A stretch of DNA of 64,000 nt, from NCBI RefSeq assembly GCF_900129405.1, contig NZ_FQVQ01000007.1, positions 62,001-126,000 of the forward strand, in the 5' to 3' direction. Origin of the DNA: Flavobacterium fontis (GTDB lineage: Bacteria > Bacteroidota > Bacteroidia > Flavobacteriales > Flavobacteriaceae). The notes beneath the pieces are model-generated. The model ran no database searches. It was not told the origin of the DNA and saw nothing but the letters and a program-made list of their open reading frames with translations. Positions within the stretch are counted from its first letter, which is position 1. Every line of letters begins with the position of its first letter. The position numbers and the translations under genes were made by a program. Shown here piece by piece: positions 18,459 to 27,309 of the stretch.

Positions 18459-19550
18459 ATGAAAAAGTATAAATTCATATTGAGCGGTGGGGGAACTGGC
18501 GGACATATTTATCCGGCCATTGCAATTGCCAATGCGTTAAAACAACGTTTTCCTGACGCTGATTTTCTTTTTGTAGGTGCCGAGGATAAAATGGAAATGC
18601 AGAAAGTACCTCAAGCAGGGTATGCTATCGAGGGATTGTGGATTGCAGGATTGCAACGAAAACTCACACTACAAAACATGATGTTTCCGTTTAAATTGTT
18701 GAGCAGTTTATGGAAGTCCCGACGTATTTTGAATCGCTTCCAGCCCGATGTGGTCATTGGAACTGGCGGATTTGCTAGCGGCCCTTTATTGCAAATGGCC
18801 AATAGTAAAGGCATTCCTACCTTGATTCAAGAGCAAAATTCCTATCCAGGCATTACCAATAAATTGTTGAGTAAAAAAGCAAATGCGATTTGTGTGGCGT
18901 ATGAAAATTTAGAACGCTTTTTTCCTAAAGAGAAAATTGTTGTCACAGGGAATCCTGTGCGTCAAGATTTGCTTGAATTGTCGGATAAACGCGAAGAAGG
19001 GCAATCGTATTTTAAACTAGACCCAAAAAAGAAAACGTTACTGGTGCTGGGTGGAAGTTTAGGCGCACGTCGCATTAACCAATTGTTGGCAAAAGAACTT
19101 GATTTTTTGTTGGAACAAGGGATTCAAGTGTACTGGCAATGTGGAAAACTCTATTTTGAAGAATACAAACATTTGAATGAGAAACCGAATGTGCAAGTGA
19201 CTGCGTTTATTGACCGAATGGATTTGATTTATGCCGCGGCCGACGTGGTGATTTCCCGAGCAGGCGCTTCTTCGGTTTCAGAATTGTGTTTGGTGGGAAA
19301 ACCAACGTTGTTTATCCCTTCGCCCAATGTGGCCGAAGATCATCAAACCAAAAATGCTAAGGCTATTGTGGATAAAGGCGGAGCGGTATTGTTACGCGAG
19401 GACGAATTGGATGAAAAATTTGAAAGCACTTTTTCAATGTTGTTATCCGATGAAAATTGGCAACAGGAATTATGTCAAAATATTAAAAAGTTGGCTAAAC
19501 CCAATGCTACTCGTGATATCGTTGAAGAAATAATAAAATTGGTGCAGTAA
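18459..19550 (+). CDS. murG: Lipid II synthase MurG
   Basis: Transfers GlcNAc from UDP-GlcNAc to lipid I on the inner face of the membrane. The 363-residue GT-B protein starts with [18 protein letters not shown] (the first G-loop). It also has [28 protein letters not shown] and the UDP-binding [24 protein letters not shown]. It is tightly packed after ftsW. Confidence 0.97.
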   Translation: MKKYKFILSGGGTGGHIYPAIAIANALKQRFPDADFLFVGAEDKMEMQKVPQAGYAIEGLWIAGLQRKLTLQNMMFPFKLLSSLWKSRRILNRFQPDVVIGTGGFASGPLLQMANSKGIPTLIQEQNSYPGITNKLLSKKANAICVAYENLERFFPKEKIVVTGNPVRQDLLELSDKREEGQSYFKLDPKKKTLLVLGGSLGARRINQLLAKELDFLLEQGIQVYWQCGKLYFEEYKHLNEKPNVQVTAFIDRMDLIYAAADVVISRAGASSVSELCLVGKPTLFIPSPNVAEDHQTKNAKAIVDKGGAVLLREDELDEKFESTFSMLLSDENWQQELCQNIKKLAKPNATRDIVEEIIKLVQ

Positions 19551-19666
19551 CAATAACAATTAGAAATAACAATAAGAATGCTGTTGGAAATAGTCAGAGC
19601 TATGAAAATCATTGAAATTGAACATTGCCATTGCCATTGATTTTGCCATTGAATTTTAACATAAAT

Positions 19667-21007
19667 ATGAATCTAAACCAAATCCATAACGTCTATTTCA
19701 TCGGAATCGGAGGCATCGGGATGAGTGCCCTTGCGCGGTATTTCCAATTCATAGGAAAAAACGTGGCCGGTTATGATAAAACACCTACGCGTCTCACCGA
19801 TGAGTTGGTTGCAGGCGGTATGCCCATTCATTTTGAAGATTCCATTGCAGCGATTCCGTCGACTTTTACGAAAGACACTACACTGGTGGTCATTACGCCC
19901 GCCATTCCCCAAAATCACGCGGAGTGGAACTATTTGGTTGAAAAAGGCTTTGTCATCAAAAAGCGGGCAGAAGTTTTAGGTTTAATTACCCAAGGTACTT
20001 ATTGTTTTGCAGTGGCAGGAACGCACGGAAAAACAACTACATCAAGTATTTTGGGTCATATTCTCTATGAAAGTGGTGCCGATGTGACCGCCTTTTTGGG
20101 AGGAATTGTTGAAAATTACCATTCCAATTTGATTGGACACGGAAAAACAATTTCGGTAGTGGAAGCCGATGAATTTGATCGTTCCTTTCTGCATTTACAT
20201 CCTGATTTGGCTTGTGTAACCTCAATGGATGCCGACCATTTGGATATCTATGGAGATGCTACGGCGATTGAGGAATCCTTCCGAGAATTTGCGGCCAAAG
20301 TTTCCAATCCAAAACATTTGTTTGTGCCCAAAGGATTGCCCTTGGAGGGAACAACCTTAGGGATTAATGAAGAGGCCGATTTTGTCGCACATCATATTCG
20401 GGTGGAAAACAGCGCCTATGTGTTTGATGTTAAAACACCCACAGAAACGATTTACAATATTGCCTTTGGATTGCCAGGGCATCACAATTTAATGAATGCC
20501 TTAACCGCTTTAGCAATGGCTTACACGTACGGCACCCCAACCGGTTCCATTGCTAAAGCTTTGGCTTCATTTCAAGGCGTGCAACGTCGTTTTTCGTATC
20601 AAATTAAAACTCCTGAAAAGGTGTATATAGACGATTATGCACACCATCCGACGGAAATTAATGCGGTACATCAAGCGGTACGCGAATTGTATCCCGGAAA
20701 AAAGGTGACGGCTATTTTTCAACCTCATTTATTTAGCCGAACAAAGGATTTTATTGAGGGTTTTGCAGCCAGTTTATCCCAGTTTGACGAAGTAATTTTG
20801 TTGGATATATACCCCGCGCGTGAATTGCCTATCGAAGGGGTAACCTCAGCTTGGTTAATGAGTAAGATGACGCTTACTGAGGTGAGACTTTTGAGCAAGG
20901 AAGAACTTAGGGTACAAATCCCCCAAATTAACACTCCTGTCTTGGTAACAATAGGGGCTGGCGATATTGGTGAAATGGTTCCAGAAATTAAAAAAATATG
21001 GGCATAA
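19667..21007 (+). CDS. murC: UDP-MurNAc:L-alanine ligase MurC
   Basis: Adds the first stem-peptide residue to UDP-MurNAc. The ATG at 19667 gives MNLNQIHNVYFIGIGGIGMSALARYF and 446 residues; the frame is open upstream to 19625 but those residues are low-complexity and unlike the family. Motifs: AGTHGKTTTS (ATP loop), EADEFDRSFL, DADHLDIYG, GLPGHHNLMNALTA, DDYAHHPTE and FQPHLFSRTKDF. The 116-base gap before it holds three TTGCCATTG units (19624-19652) and no gene. It overlaps ftsQ by 10 bases. Confidence 0.97.
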   Translation: MNLNQIHNVYFIGIGGIGMSALARYFQFIGKNVAGYDKTPTRLTDELVAGGMPIHFEDSIAAIPSTFTKDTTLVVITPAIPQNHAEWNYLVEKGFVIKKRAEVLGLITQGTYCFAVAGTHGKTTTSSILGHILYESGADVTAFLGGIVENYHSNLIGHGKTISVVEADEFDRSFLHLHPDLACVTSMDADHLDIYGDATAIEESFREFAAKVSNPKHLFVPKGLPLEGTTLGINEEADFVAHHIRVENSAYVFDVKTPTETIYNIAFGLPGHHNLMNALTALAMAYTYGTPTGSIAKALASFQGVQRRFSYQIKTPEKVYIDDYAHHPTEINAVHQAVRELYPGKKVTAIFQPHLFSRTKDFIEGFAASLSQFDEVILLDIYPARELPIEGVTSAWLMSKMTLTEVRLLSKEELRVQIPQINTPVLVTIGAGDIGEMVPEIKKIWA

Positions 21008-21726
21008 ATAGCAACACTTGGTCCACCATTCGATTGGTGCTAATCCTAGGATTGGCGGGGTTTTTGTATGCTTTTTCCTCGCTGCGCAATGGCCGTCGAT
21101 CCCTGCAAAAAACAGAGGTTGTTTTTGTAGGTGAAAGCAACAGTTTTATGCGCCAGGAAACGGTTAATAAATTGTTAATAGAAAATAAAAGTGACCTGCG
21201 AAGCATTACTAAAGAGCAATTAAATTTGGATAAATTGGAGTCTTCTGTCAATAAAAATCCAATGGTTGAGAAATCAGAGGTTTACGTAAGTGTTGACGGA
21301 GTATTGCGGGCTGAAGTCGTACAACGAACGCCTGTAGCGCGCGTTATGGTAGGCGAAACGTCGTATTATTTGGATAAAAATGGAAAACAAATGCCTTTGT
21401 CCAATCATTACACCGCTCGAGTGCCCTTGCTGACTGGTTCAATCACCGATGAAGTGATGCCGAAGCTTACCGCAGTGATGGCCATGATGCAGAAGGATCC
21501 ATTTTTGAAAAAAAATATAATTAGTGTACGCGTGTTAAACGATAAAAGTCTGGAAATGGCTTCGCGCAATCACCCCTTTGTCATTGAATTTGGACAATTG
21601 GTGCATCCGGAACGAAAGTTTTTGAATTACAAAGCCTTCTTCCAAAAAGCAGTGAAAGACAGTACACTAGAAAAATATAAACGCATCAATTTACGGTTTA
21701 TCCACCAAGTTGTATGCACCCGATAA
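20998..21726 (+). CDS. ftsQ: Cell division protein FtsQ
   Basis: This 242-residue bitopic protein has a short cytoplasmic start, a membrane helix (about 10-27, IRLVLILGLAGFLYAFSS), a POTRA-like region (VVFVGESNSFMRQETVNKLL) and a beta domain (VSVDGVLRAEVVQRTPVARVM, YLDKNGKQMPLS). In the divisome it links FtsL/FtsB to the Z-ring. The end, INLRFIHQVVCTR, is typical of the flavobacterial protein. It overlaps murC and precedes ftsA by 28 bases. Confidence 0.92.
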   Translation: MGINSNTWSTIRLVLILGLAGFLYAFSSLRNGRRSLQKTEVVFVGESNSFMRQETVNKLLIENKSDLRSITKEQLNLDKLESSVNKNPMVEKSEVYVSVDGVLRAEVVQRTPVARVMVGETSYYLDKNGKQMPLSNHYTARVPLLTGSITDEVMPKLTAVMAMMQKDPFLKKNIISVRVLNDKSLEMASRNHPFVIEFGQLVHPERKFLNYKAFFQKAVKDSTLEKYKRINLRFIHQVVCTR

Positions 21727-21754
21727 ACAAACAGTAAGTGACCATTTTTGAACT

Positions 21755-23149
21755 ATGAACCCGAAAGAAAGCATTGCCGTAGGATTAGATATTGGAACAA
21801 CCAAGATTGTGACCATGATCGGAAAGAAAAACGAGTATGGGAAATTGGAAATTTTGGGCGTTGGAAAAGCCAAAAGTTTGGGCGTTTCCCGTGGGGTTGT
21901 CAACAACATTACCCAAACCATTCAATCCATCCAACAAGCGGTATTAGAAGCCGAGGAAAATTCCGGTTACAAAATCAATGATGTAGTCGTTGGGATTGCA
22001 GGACAGCACATTCGCAGCATCCAGCATACCGATTATTTGATCCGCAGCAATCCAGAAGAGGTGATTAGCGAAAAGGATATTCAATTGTTGGTCGATCAAG
22101 TAAGTCGTTTGGCGATGTTGCCTGGGGAAGAGATTATTCACGTGTTGCCGCAAGAGTTCAAGATTGACGGTCAATCCGACATCAAAGAGCCTATCGGGAT
22201 GTACGGGGGGCGTTTGGAAGCAAGTTTCCATGTGGTCGTTGGACAAGCGTCTTCTATCCGAAATATTGGGCGATGTGTCCAAAGTTCGGGTATTGAATTA
22301 TCGGGCCTAACGTTAGAGCCTTTAGCCTCTGCGGATGCCGTATTGAGTCAGGAAGAAAAAGAGGCTGGTGTTGCCTTGATTGATATCGGAGGGGGAACAA
22401 CCGACTTGGCTATTTTCAAAGATGGAATTATTCGTCACACGGCTGTAATTCCTTTTGGTGGGAATGTGATTACCGAAGACATCAAAGAAGGCTGTTCAAT
22501 TATCGAAAAGCAAGCAGAGTTGTTGAAAGTGAAGTTTGGATCGGCTTGGCCAGGAGAAAATAAAGACAATGAAATCGTTTCGATACCCGGGGTTCGTGGA
22601 CGTGACCCCAAAGAAATTTCGCTAAAGAACTTATCCAAAATTATTCATGCCCGCGTGGTTGAAATCATTGAACAAGTTTTTGCCGAAATCAAAGCGTATG
22701 GCCATGAAAATCCACGCAAGAAATTGATTGCTGGGATTGTATTGACGGGAGGTGGTTCACAGTTGAAACATGTAAAACAATTGGTTGAATACATCACGGG
22801 AATGGACACGCGTATTGGGTATCCCAACGAACATTTGGCGGGAAATTCTAGTGAGGAAATTTCAAGTCCGTTGTATGCCACAGCCGTTGGATTGGTGATG
22901 AATAGTGTGGCAAACAATACCCAAAGTGCTTACCGTATTGAATTGCAACAAGCGCCTCAACCCGTTGCAGCCCCTGTACCGCCTGTAGTCCCAGTAAATG
23001 AGGTGCCGCCTGTGGTTTCCGTCACGCAAGAGGTAGAAGAACCTGTAGCGACAACTCCACAAGCACCGAGTACCGAGAGTACCATTCGACGATCGTTTTT
23101 TGATCGGTATGTCGATAAGATTAAAGATTTTTTAGATAACGCAGAATAA
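21755..23149 (+). CDS. ftsA: Cell division protein FtsA
   Basis: An actin-like ATPase that tethers FtsZ to the membrane. The 464-residue protein has the phosphate-1 loop AVGLDIGTTKIV, the 1C domain with VVGIAGQHIRS, phosphate-2 IDIGGGTTDLAIF and the adenosine motif IVLTGGGSQLK. After a Pro/Val-rich linker (about 395-435) a C-terminal amphipathic helix (SFFDRYVDKIKDFL) serves as membrane anchor. It is 34 bases upstream of ftsZ. Confidence 0.97.
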   Translation: MNPKESIAVGLDIGTTKIVTMIGKKNEYGKLEILGVGKAKSLGVSRGVVNNITQTIQSIQQAVLEAEENSGYKINDVVVGIAGQHIRSIQHTDYLIRSNPEEVISEKDIQLLVDQVSRLAMLPGEEIIHVLPQEFKIDGQSDIKEPIGMYGGRLEASFHVVVGQASSIRNIGRCVQSSGIELSGLTLEPLASADAVLSQEEKEAGVALIDIGGGTTDLAIFKDGIIRHTAVIPFGGNVITEDIKEGCSIIEKQAELLKVKFGSAWPGENKDNEIVSIPGVRGRDPKEISLKNLSKIIHARVVEIIEQVFAEIKAYGHENPRKKLIAGIVLTGGGSQLKHVKQLVEYITGMDTRIGYPNEHLAGNSSEEISSPLYATAVGLVMNSVANNTQSAYRIELQQAPQPVAAPVPPVVPVNEVPPVVSVTQEVEEPVATTPQAPSTESTIRRSFFDRYVDKIKDFLDNAE

Positions 23150-23183
23150 GTAGACAGCAAAATACAAACAAAACCAAAATCGT

Positions 23184-25151
23184 ATGATGAGCAACTCAGA
23201 ATTTGGAAGCATCTCATTTGATTTGCCTAAAAACCAATCAAATGTTATTAAGGTAATCGGTGTTGGCGGCGGCGGAAGCAATGCCATCAACCACATGTTC
23301 AAACAAGGAATCAAAGGTGTAGACTTCGTGGTATGTAACACGGATGCACAGGCTTTGCAAAACAGTCCTGTTCCCAATAAAATCCAATTGGGTGTGGGGT
23401 TGACTGAAGGGCTTGGTGCGGGTGCCAATCCTGAAGTCGGTCAGCAGTCTGCGATTGAAAGTATTGCCGAGATTGAAAAAATGTTGGACAGCAATACCAA
23501 AATGGTTTTTATTACTGCCGGTATGGGAGGTGGAACTGGAACGGGTGCTGCTCCTGTGATTGCTCAATTGGCCAAAGAACGCGATATTCTTACCGTTGGT
23601 ATTGTGACGATTCCTTTCCAATTTGAAGGGAAAGTTCGTTCCGAACAAGCGATGGCTGGGGTTGAACGTTTACGTAAACAAGTAGATTCGCTCATCGTTA
23701 TCAATAACAATAAATTACGCGAGGTTTATGGAAATCTTGGTTTCAAAGCTGGGTTCTCCAAAGCCGATGAGGTTTTGTCTACGGCCTCACGCGGAATCGC
23801 TGAAGTCATAACGCACCATTATACACAAAACATCGACTTGAAAGATGCCAAGACGGTATTGTCGAATAGTGGTACAGCTATTATGGGATCGGCTACTGCG
23901 ACGGGTGATAACCGCGCCAAAGATGCCATTATTGCGGCCTTAGATTCGCCGTTGTTGAATGATAACAAAATTAATGGTGCCAAAAACGTATTGTTGCTTA
24001 TCGTTTCTGGGACTAGTGAAATTACCATTGATGAAATTGGTGAAATCAACGATCATATTCAAGCCGAAGCTGGGTTCAATGCCAACATCATTATGGGGGT
24101 TGGTGAAGATGAAACCTTGGGAGAAGCTATTGCCGTTACTATCATCGCTACCGGGTTCACCACCGATCAACAAGCCGAGATTGTGAACACTGAGCCCAAA
24201 AAAATCATCCATTCTTTGGAAGACGAGCAACGTTTAGTGCGTGATTTAATTCAGCCTTCGGTACCCGTTTTTGAAAGTCCCGTAGAAACTCCCATCACTC
24301 CGGTTTTTGAAACAACGGCTCCCGTAGAGGAAAAAGTGGTTTTTGAATTGTTGGAAGAAGAGGTAGTTGCGCCCGTATTTACGCCAGCAGTTGAGGCAGA
24401 AGCTTTGATCCCGATGAATGAGTTTATCCGTAATTTGGACGTTACTTTTGAAATTGTTTCTCCTATTAAGGACTTGGATTTCGGATTTACAGCTCCTGTA
24501 ACGCCTGTTCAAGAAATCAAAGTAAACGAACCACAAACTATTTCTTTTGCGGAAGAAACGCAAGCGACATTGACGTTTGATTTACCTTTACAAGTATCTG
24601 AATCCCCTGTAGCAGAAACGTCAAAATTGGTTTTTGATTTGACGGATGAAACGAAAAATATTCAGGTGAACGAACCTATTGAGTTTGTTCCCATGACTGA
24701 AGTTGATCAAGGCGTAATTCGTTACTCTTTGGAAGAGTATATGGAAATTGAGAATGAGCTTTTGGGTACTTCAAAACCTGCAGCGCCAGTAGCAAAAGTG
24801 GAAGAGAAAGTGGATGAAACACTTCAGTTTACCACCAAAGTCGCTGCTGAACCGGTGATGCCAAAATATGCCGCTGATGAGTTGTCGCCTGTGGAGTTAA
24901 CCATTGAAGAAACTTTAAAAATGCGCGCAGAAGAACGTCGTCGGAAGTTGAAGGAGTTTAATTACAAATTTCACAACAATCCATCACGTGTGGATGAGTT
25001 AGAAAAAGAACCCGCGTACAAACGCATGGGAGTTGATTTGTCAGCCAATCAGCCCACTTCCAATACGTCTAGAATGTCTATCGGAACCGATAGCAATGAC
25101 GATGTGCAATTGCGTTCCAACAATTCATTCTTGCACGATAATGTAGATTAA
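23184..25151 (+). CDS. ftsZ: Cell division GTPase FtsZ with long C-terminal tail
   Basis: A tubulin-like protein that forms the Z-ring. The GTPase core (about residues 10-330) carries VGGGGSNAINHM, CNTDAQAL, LGAGANPEVG, the tubulin signature GMGGGTGTGAAPVI, and TVGIVTIPF. The 655 residues far exceed the 383 of E. coli. The extra 320 residues are a Val/Pro/Glu-rich linker (about 355-560), then a basic helix (EETLKMRAEERRRKLKEFNYKFH) and a conserved-looking end (SNNSFLHDNVD). The long tail is usual in this family of bacteria. A strong terminator follows 23 bases after the stop. Confidence 0.97.
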   Translation: MMSNSEFGSISFDLPKNQSNVIKVIGVGGGGSNAINHMFKQGIKGVDFVVCNTDAQALQNSPVPNKIQLGVGLTEGLGAGANPEVGQQSAIESIAEIEKMLDSNTKMVFITAGMGGGTGTGAAPVIAQLAKERDILTVGIVTIPFQFEGKVRSEQAMAGVERLRKQVDSLIVINNNKLREVYGNLGFKAGFSKADEVLSTASRGIAEVITHHYTQNIDLKDAKTVLSNSGTAIMGSATATGDNRAKDAIIAALDSPLLNDNKINGAKNVLLLIVSGTSEITIDEIGEINDHIQAEAGFNANIIMGVGEDETLGEAIAVTIIATGFTTDQQAEIVNTEPKKIIHSLEDEQRLVRDLIQPSVPVFESPVETPITPVFETTAPVEEKVVFELLEEEVVAPVFTPAVEAEALIPMNEFIRNLDVTFEIVSPIKDLDFGFTAPVTPVQEIKVNEPQTISFAEETQATLTFDLPLQVSESPVAETSKLVFDLTDETKNIQVNEPIEFVPMTEVDQGVIRYSLEEYMEIENELLGTSKPAAPVAKVEEKVDETLQFTTKVAAEPVMPKYAADELSPVELTIEETLKMRAEERRRKLKEFNYKFHNNPSRVDELEKEPAYKRMGVDLSANQPTSNTSRMSIGTDSNDDVQLRSNNSFLHDNVD

Positions 25152-25174
25152 ATCATAAGTTAATTAAAGATGGG

Positions 25175-25211
25175 TAACCCGAAGGAATTGTTTCTTTCGG
25201 GTTATTTTTTT
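25175..25211 (+). terminator. Terminator of the dcw cluster
   Basis: A 13-bp stem (25175-25187 with 25192-25204, one G-T pair) closes a 4-base loop, TTGT, and is followed by a T run (25205-25211). It is 23 bases after the ftsZ stop and ends the 16-kb division cluster. Confidence 0.92.
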
Positions 25212-25276
25212 ACCTTTGGCATCGCAAATTGGCAATTGAAGTGTTGCTGGTTTCTAATCCCCTAAAAGACAAAGAA

Positions 25277-25726
25277 ATGAGTTTGGAAAGCCAAATTATG
25301 GAAGAAATGAAAAACGCGATGCGTGCCAAGGATACCGTAGCCCTTGAAGCTTTGCGTGCGATTAAATCTGGGATTATATTGGCCAAAACGGAAGCAGGTG
25401 CCTCGGATACCCTTTCTGCGGACGATGAAATTAAGTTATTGCAGAAATTGGTGAAGCAACGTAAGGACAGTGCTGCCATTTTTACGGAGCAAGGACGAAC
25501 AGATTTGGCTGAACCCGAATTGGCTCAAGTGGCGGTTATTGAAAAGTTTTTACCCGCTCAAATGTCAGAGGCTGAGGTAGAAGCGGCTGTAGCTCAAATC
25601 ATTGCTGAAAATGGATTCTCAGGAATGGCCGCTATGGGTCAGGTCATGGGCATAGCTTCTAAAGCTTTAGCGGGAAAAACCGATGGAAAAACAATATCTA
25701 CCATCGTAAAAAAGTTGTTGGCTTAA
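25277..25726 (+). CDS. yqeY: GatB/YqeY domain protein
   Basis: The 149-residue protein belongs to the YqeY family, related to the tail of GatB, the tRNA-dependent amidotransferase subunit; its own role is not established. The ATG at 25277 gives MSLESQIMEEMKNAMRAKDTVALEALRAIKSGI, the family N-terminus. Upstream in-frame residues to 25229 overlap the region after the ftsZ terminator and are not family-like. Other conserved parts are KLVKQRKDSAAIFTEQGRTDLAEPELAQVAVIEKFLPAQMSEAEVE and GQVMGIASKALAGKTDG. Confidence 0.95.
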   Translation: MSLESQIMEEMKNAMRAKDTVALEALRAIKSGIILAKTEAGASDTLSADDEIKLLQKLVKQRKDSAAIFTEQGRTDLAEPELAQVAVIEKFLPAQMSEAEVEAAVAQIIAENGFSGMAAMGQVMGIASKALAGKTDGKTISTIVKKLLA

Positions 25727-25749
25727 AATAAAGTCTAGAATAATATAAC

Positions 25750-25823
25750 GGCTGCGTAGTTCAACTGGATAGAATATCAGATTTCGGCTCTGAGGGTTGG
25801 GGGTTCGAATCCCTCCGCGGTCA
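25750..25823 (+). tRNA. tRNA-Arg (anticodon UCG)
   Basis: A complete 74-base cloverleaf can be folded by eye. The acceptor pairs GGCTGCG with CGCGGTC (two G-T pairs). The D arm is GTTC/GAAT with a GGA loop motif. The anticodon arm is TCAGA/TCTGA with loop TTTCGGC, giving anticodon TCG. The T arm is GGGGG/CCCTC with loop TTCGAAT. The discriminator is A and no CCA is encoded. C35 and A20 fit arginine identity. A long hairpin and 89-bp repeats follow directly. Confidence 0.93.
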
Positions 25824-25828
25824 CGAAT

Positions 25829-25890
25829 AAATAACTAGGGTGAAAAGAAATTAAAATTTATTTTAAAATTTCTTTTCACCCTAGTTATTT
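25829..25890. terminator. 24-bp perfect hairpin after tRNA-Arg
   Basis: The arms 25829-25852 and 25867-25890 are perfectly complementary over 24 bp (core AACTAGGGTGAAAAG / CTTTTCACCCTAGTT), with a 14-base AT loop. It begins 6 bases after the tRNA 3' end. It could terminate transcription or direct tRNA 3' processing, although a stem this long is unusual for a simple terminator. Only the right arm is copied in the tandem repeats that follow. Confidence 0.6.
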
Positions 25891-26152
25891 TCAAAGCGGA
25901 GCTTTGAGGGATCAACGGAGTTGAATCCCATTCGTGGTATTAAAATTTATTTTAAAATTTCTTTTCACCCTAGTTATTTTCAAAGCGGAGCTTTGAGGGA
26001 TCAACGGAGTTGACTCCCCTTCGTGGTATTAAAATTTATTTTAAAATTTCTTTTCACCCTAGTTATTTTCAAAGCGGAGCTTTGAGGGATCAACGGAGTT
26101 GACTCCCCTTCGTGGTATTAAAATTTATTTTAAAATTTCTTTTCACCCTAGT
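25851..26152 (+). repeat. 89-bp tandem repeat, 3.4 copies, next to tRNA-Arg
   Basis: Units start at 25851, 25940, 26029 and 26118 (partial, 35 bases). Copies 2 and 3 are identical; copy 1 differs from them at two bases (GAATCCCAT versus GACTCCCCT). Each full unit contains the AT-rich loop and right arm of the preceding hairpin, then two small inverted repeats: CAAAGC-GGA-GCTTTG (25892-25906 in copy 1) and GGGATCAAC-GGA-GTTGAATCCC (25908-25929). The segment GTTGAATCCCATTCGTGGTA at the end of copy 1 resembles the tRNA 3' end TTCGAATCCCTCCGCGGTCA. No open frame is conserved across units, and there are no spacers, so it is not CRISPR. Confidence 0.9.
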
Positions 26153-26440
26153 AATTTAATAAGTCATCGGCGTTGAATTTTTAGGGCGGCGTTGGGGTAA
26201 AAGTCTTTTTCAAAACCCTCATTACAGCACTTGAGATGTATCCAGCCCCGGGCGCAACGGCATCCGTGACGGAGGGTACCGTAGGCACGATACAGTGGAG
26301 CACGGGAACCCGCTTTCTTGGGGTATAGGGACTTGCGGCTGCCAAAAATCAAATCAAAGGTTTACCTACAAAATGACAGAGGAAACGGGTTACGAAATTA
26401 AAACGCTTGTTTTCGGATAGTGAGTGCACGTTGTATTTTG
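26153..26440. other. GC-rich non-coding island
   Basis: Between the repeats and the metallopeptidase promoter lies a stretch (about 26185-26350) that is clearly richer in G and C than its surroundings (for example CCCCGGGCGCAACGGCATCC). A 62-codon minus-strand frame spans 26164-26352, but it has no visible ribosome site and no recognised family. I regard the island as non-coding or a decayed element. Confidence 0.4.
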
Positions 26441-26441
26441 T

Positions 26442-26449
26442 TATCTTTG
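26442..26449 (+). promoter_or_regulatory. Candidate -7 promoter element of the M90 peptidase
   Basis: TATCTTTG matches TAnnTTTG and ends 11 bases before the ATG at 26461. Transcription would then start only a few bases upstream of the start codon, giving a very short or absent leader. Confidence 0.45.
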
Positions 26450-26460
26450 GGTTTTCGACT

Positions 26461-27309
26461 ATGGAGGACTGGTTGACTTTTTCCATGATATTGGTAATGG
26501 TTTTGCTATTGGGTGCGGTTGTGCTATACTTCTTCATTCATATTCTCGACTATTTGTTGGCGGTACTCATTGGCCGTACATTGCGACTTCCTTTTCGAAT
26601 GAAGTACAAAACCTTGACTCCTAATCAAAATGCATTGGTTCGGCACTATTTTTCTTTTTATCGTCGCTTATCACCACGTCGTCAGCGTGAGTTTACGCAT
26701 CGAGTAGCTTGTTTTTTGGAACGTTATACTTTTCATGGACAAGATCTTACAATAACTGATGAGATGCGTATTTTGGTGGCAGGTACGTATGTGATGCTGA
26801 CGTTTGGATTTCGGGATTATCTAACCTCGGTTTTTGAGCGCGTTATTGTATATCCTGAAGTATACTATTCAACAATTACGGAGCAGTATCATAAAGGTGA
26901 ATTTAATCCTGTGGCTCGTGCTGTGGTTTTTTCATGGGCTGATTTGCTCGAGGGACATTCGGTAGATAACGATAATTTGAATTTGGGGATTCATGAGTTT
27001 ACGCATGTTTTACACCGTAAAGGGTTGGCACAACGCAGCACTTCGGCGTCGTTATTTAAAATGCATTTTAAGGGACTTATGGAATTTGTGAAGCACCCGC
27101 ATATCCAACGGCAGATCGTGGAATCCAATTATTTTCGGGATTATGCCTTTACCAATGAATACGAGTTTTTGGCGGTGGTCATCGAGCATTATTATGAAAC
27201 GCCTTTAGAGTTTCGGTCGCATTTTCCAAATCTTTTTCGGAAAGTAAGTCGCATGCTCAACCATGCCCACACCCTGCAATTACCAGAAAACCGTATACAA
27301 CGCCGCTAG
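26461..27309 (+). CDS. M90-family zinc metallopeptidase (MtfA-like)
   Basis: With the ATG at 26461 the 282-residue protein begins with a membrane helix (about 6-30, FSMILVMVLLLGAVVLYFFIH). The peptidase part follows: REFTHRVACFLE, LVAGTYVMLTFGF, the zinc motif HEFTH near residue 178, and FTNEYEFLAVVIEHYYETP, which holds the third-ligand region. E. coli MtfA is a soluble enzyme that binds the regulator Mlc; the membrane-anchored Bacteroidota form is of unknown function. A longer start at 26407 lies before the promoter element. The last 30 bases overlap the convergent symporter gene. Confidence 0.85.
   Translation: MEDWLTFSMILVMVLLLGAVVLYFFIHILDYLLAVLIGRTLRLPFRMKYKTLTPNQNALVRHYFSFYRRLSPRRQREFTHRVACFLERYTFHGQDLTITDEMRILVAGTYVMLTFGFRDYLTSVFERVIVYPEVYYSTITEQYHKGEFNPVARAVVFSWADLLEGHSVDNDNLNLGIHEFTHVLHRKGLAQRSTSASLFKMHFKGLMEFVKHPHIQRQIVESNYFRDYAFTNEYEFLAVVIEHYYETPLEFRSHFPNLFRKVSRMLNHAHTLQLPENRIQRR

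Noticed and set aside
19624..19652. Three TTGCCATTG units before murC
   Set aside because: Short low-complexity repeat in a small gap, with no symmetry or position suggesting an operator.
25851..26152. CRISPR array
   Set aside because: The whole 89-bp unit is repeated without variable spacers, and no cas gene is near. The same holds for the 60-bp array at 39102-39449.
26164..26352. 62-codon minus-strand reading frame in the GC-rich island
   Set aside because: No recognised family and no ribosome site; the composition is that of the GC-rich island and the frame could be open by chance.
27280..27309. Frameshift or misassembly at the M90-symporter junction
   Set aside because: Both reading frames are intact to plausible ends, so the 30-base convergent overlap appears real.
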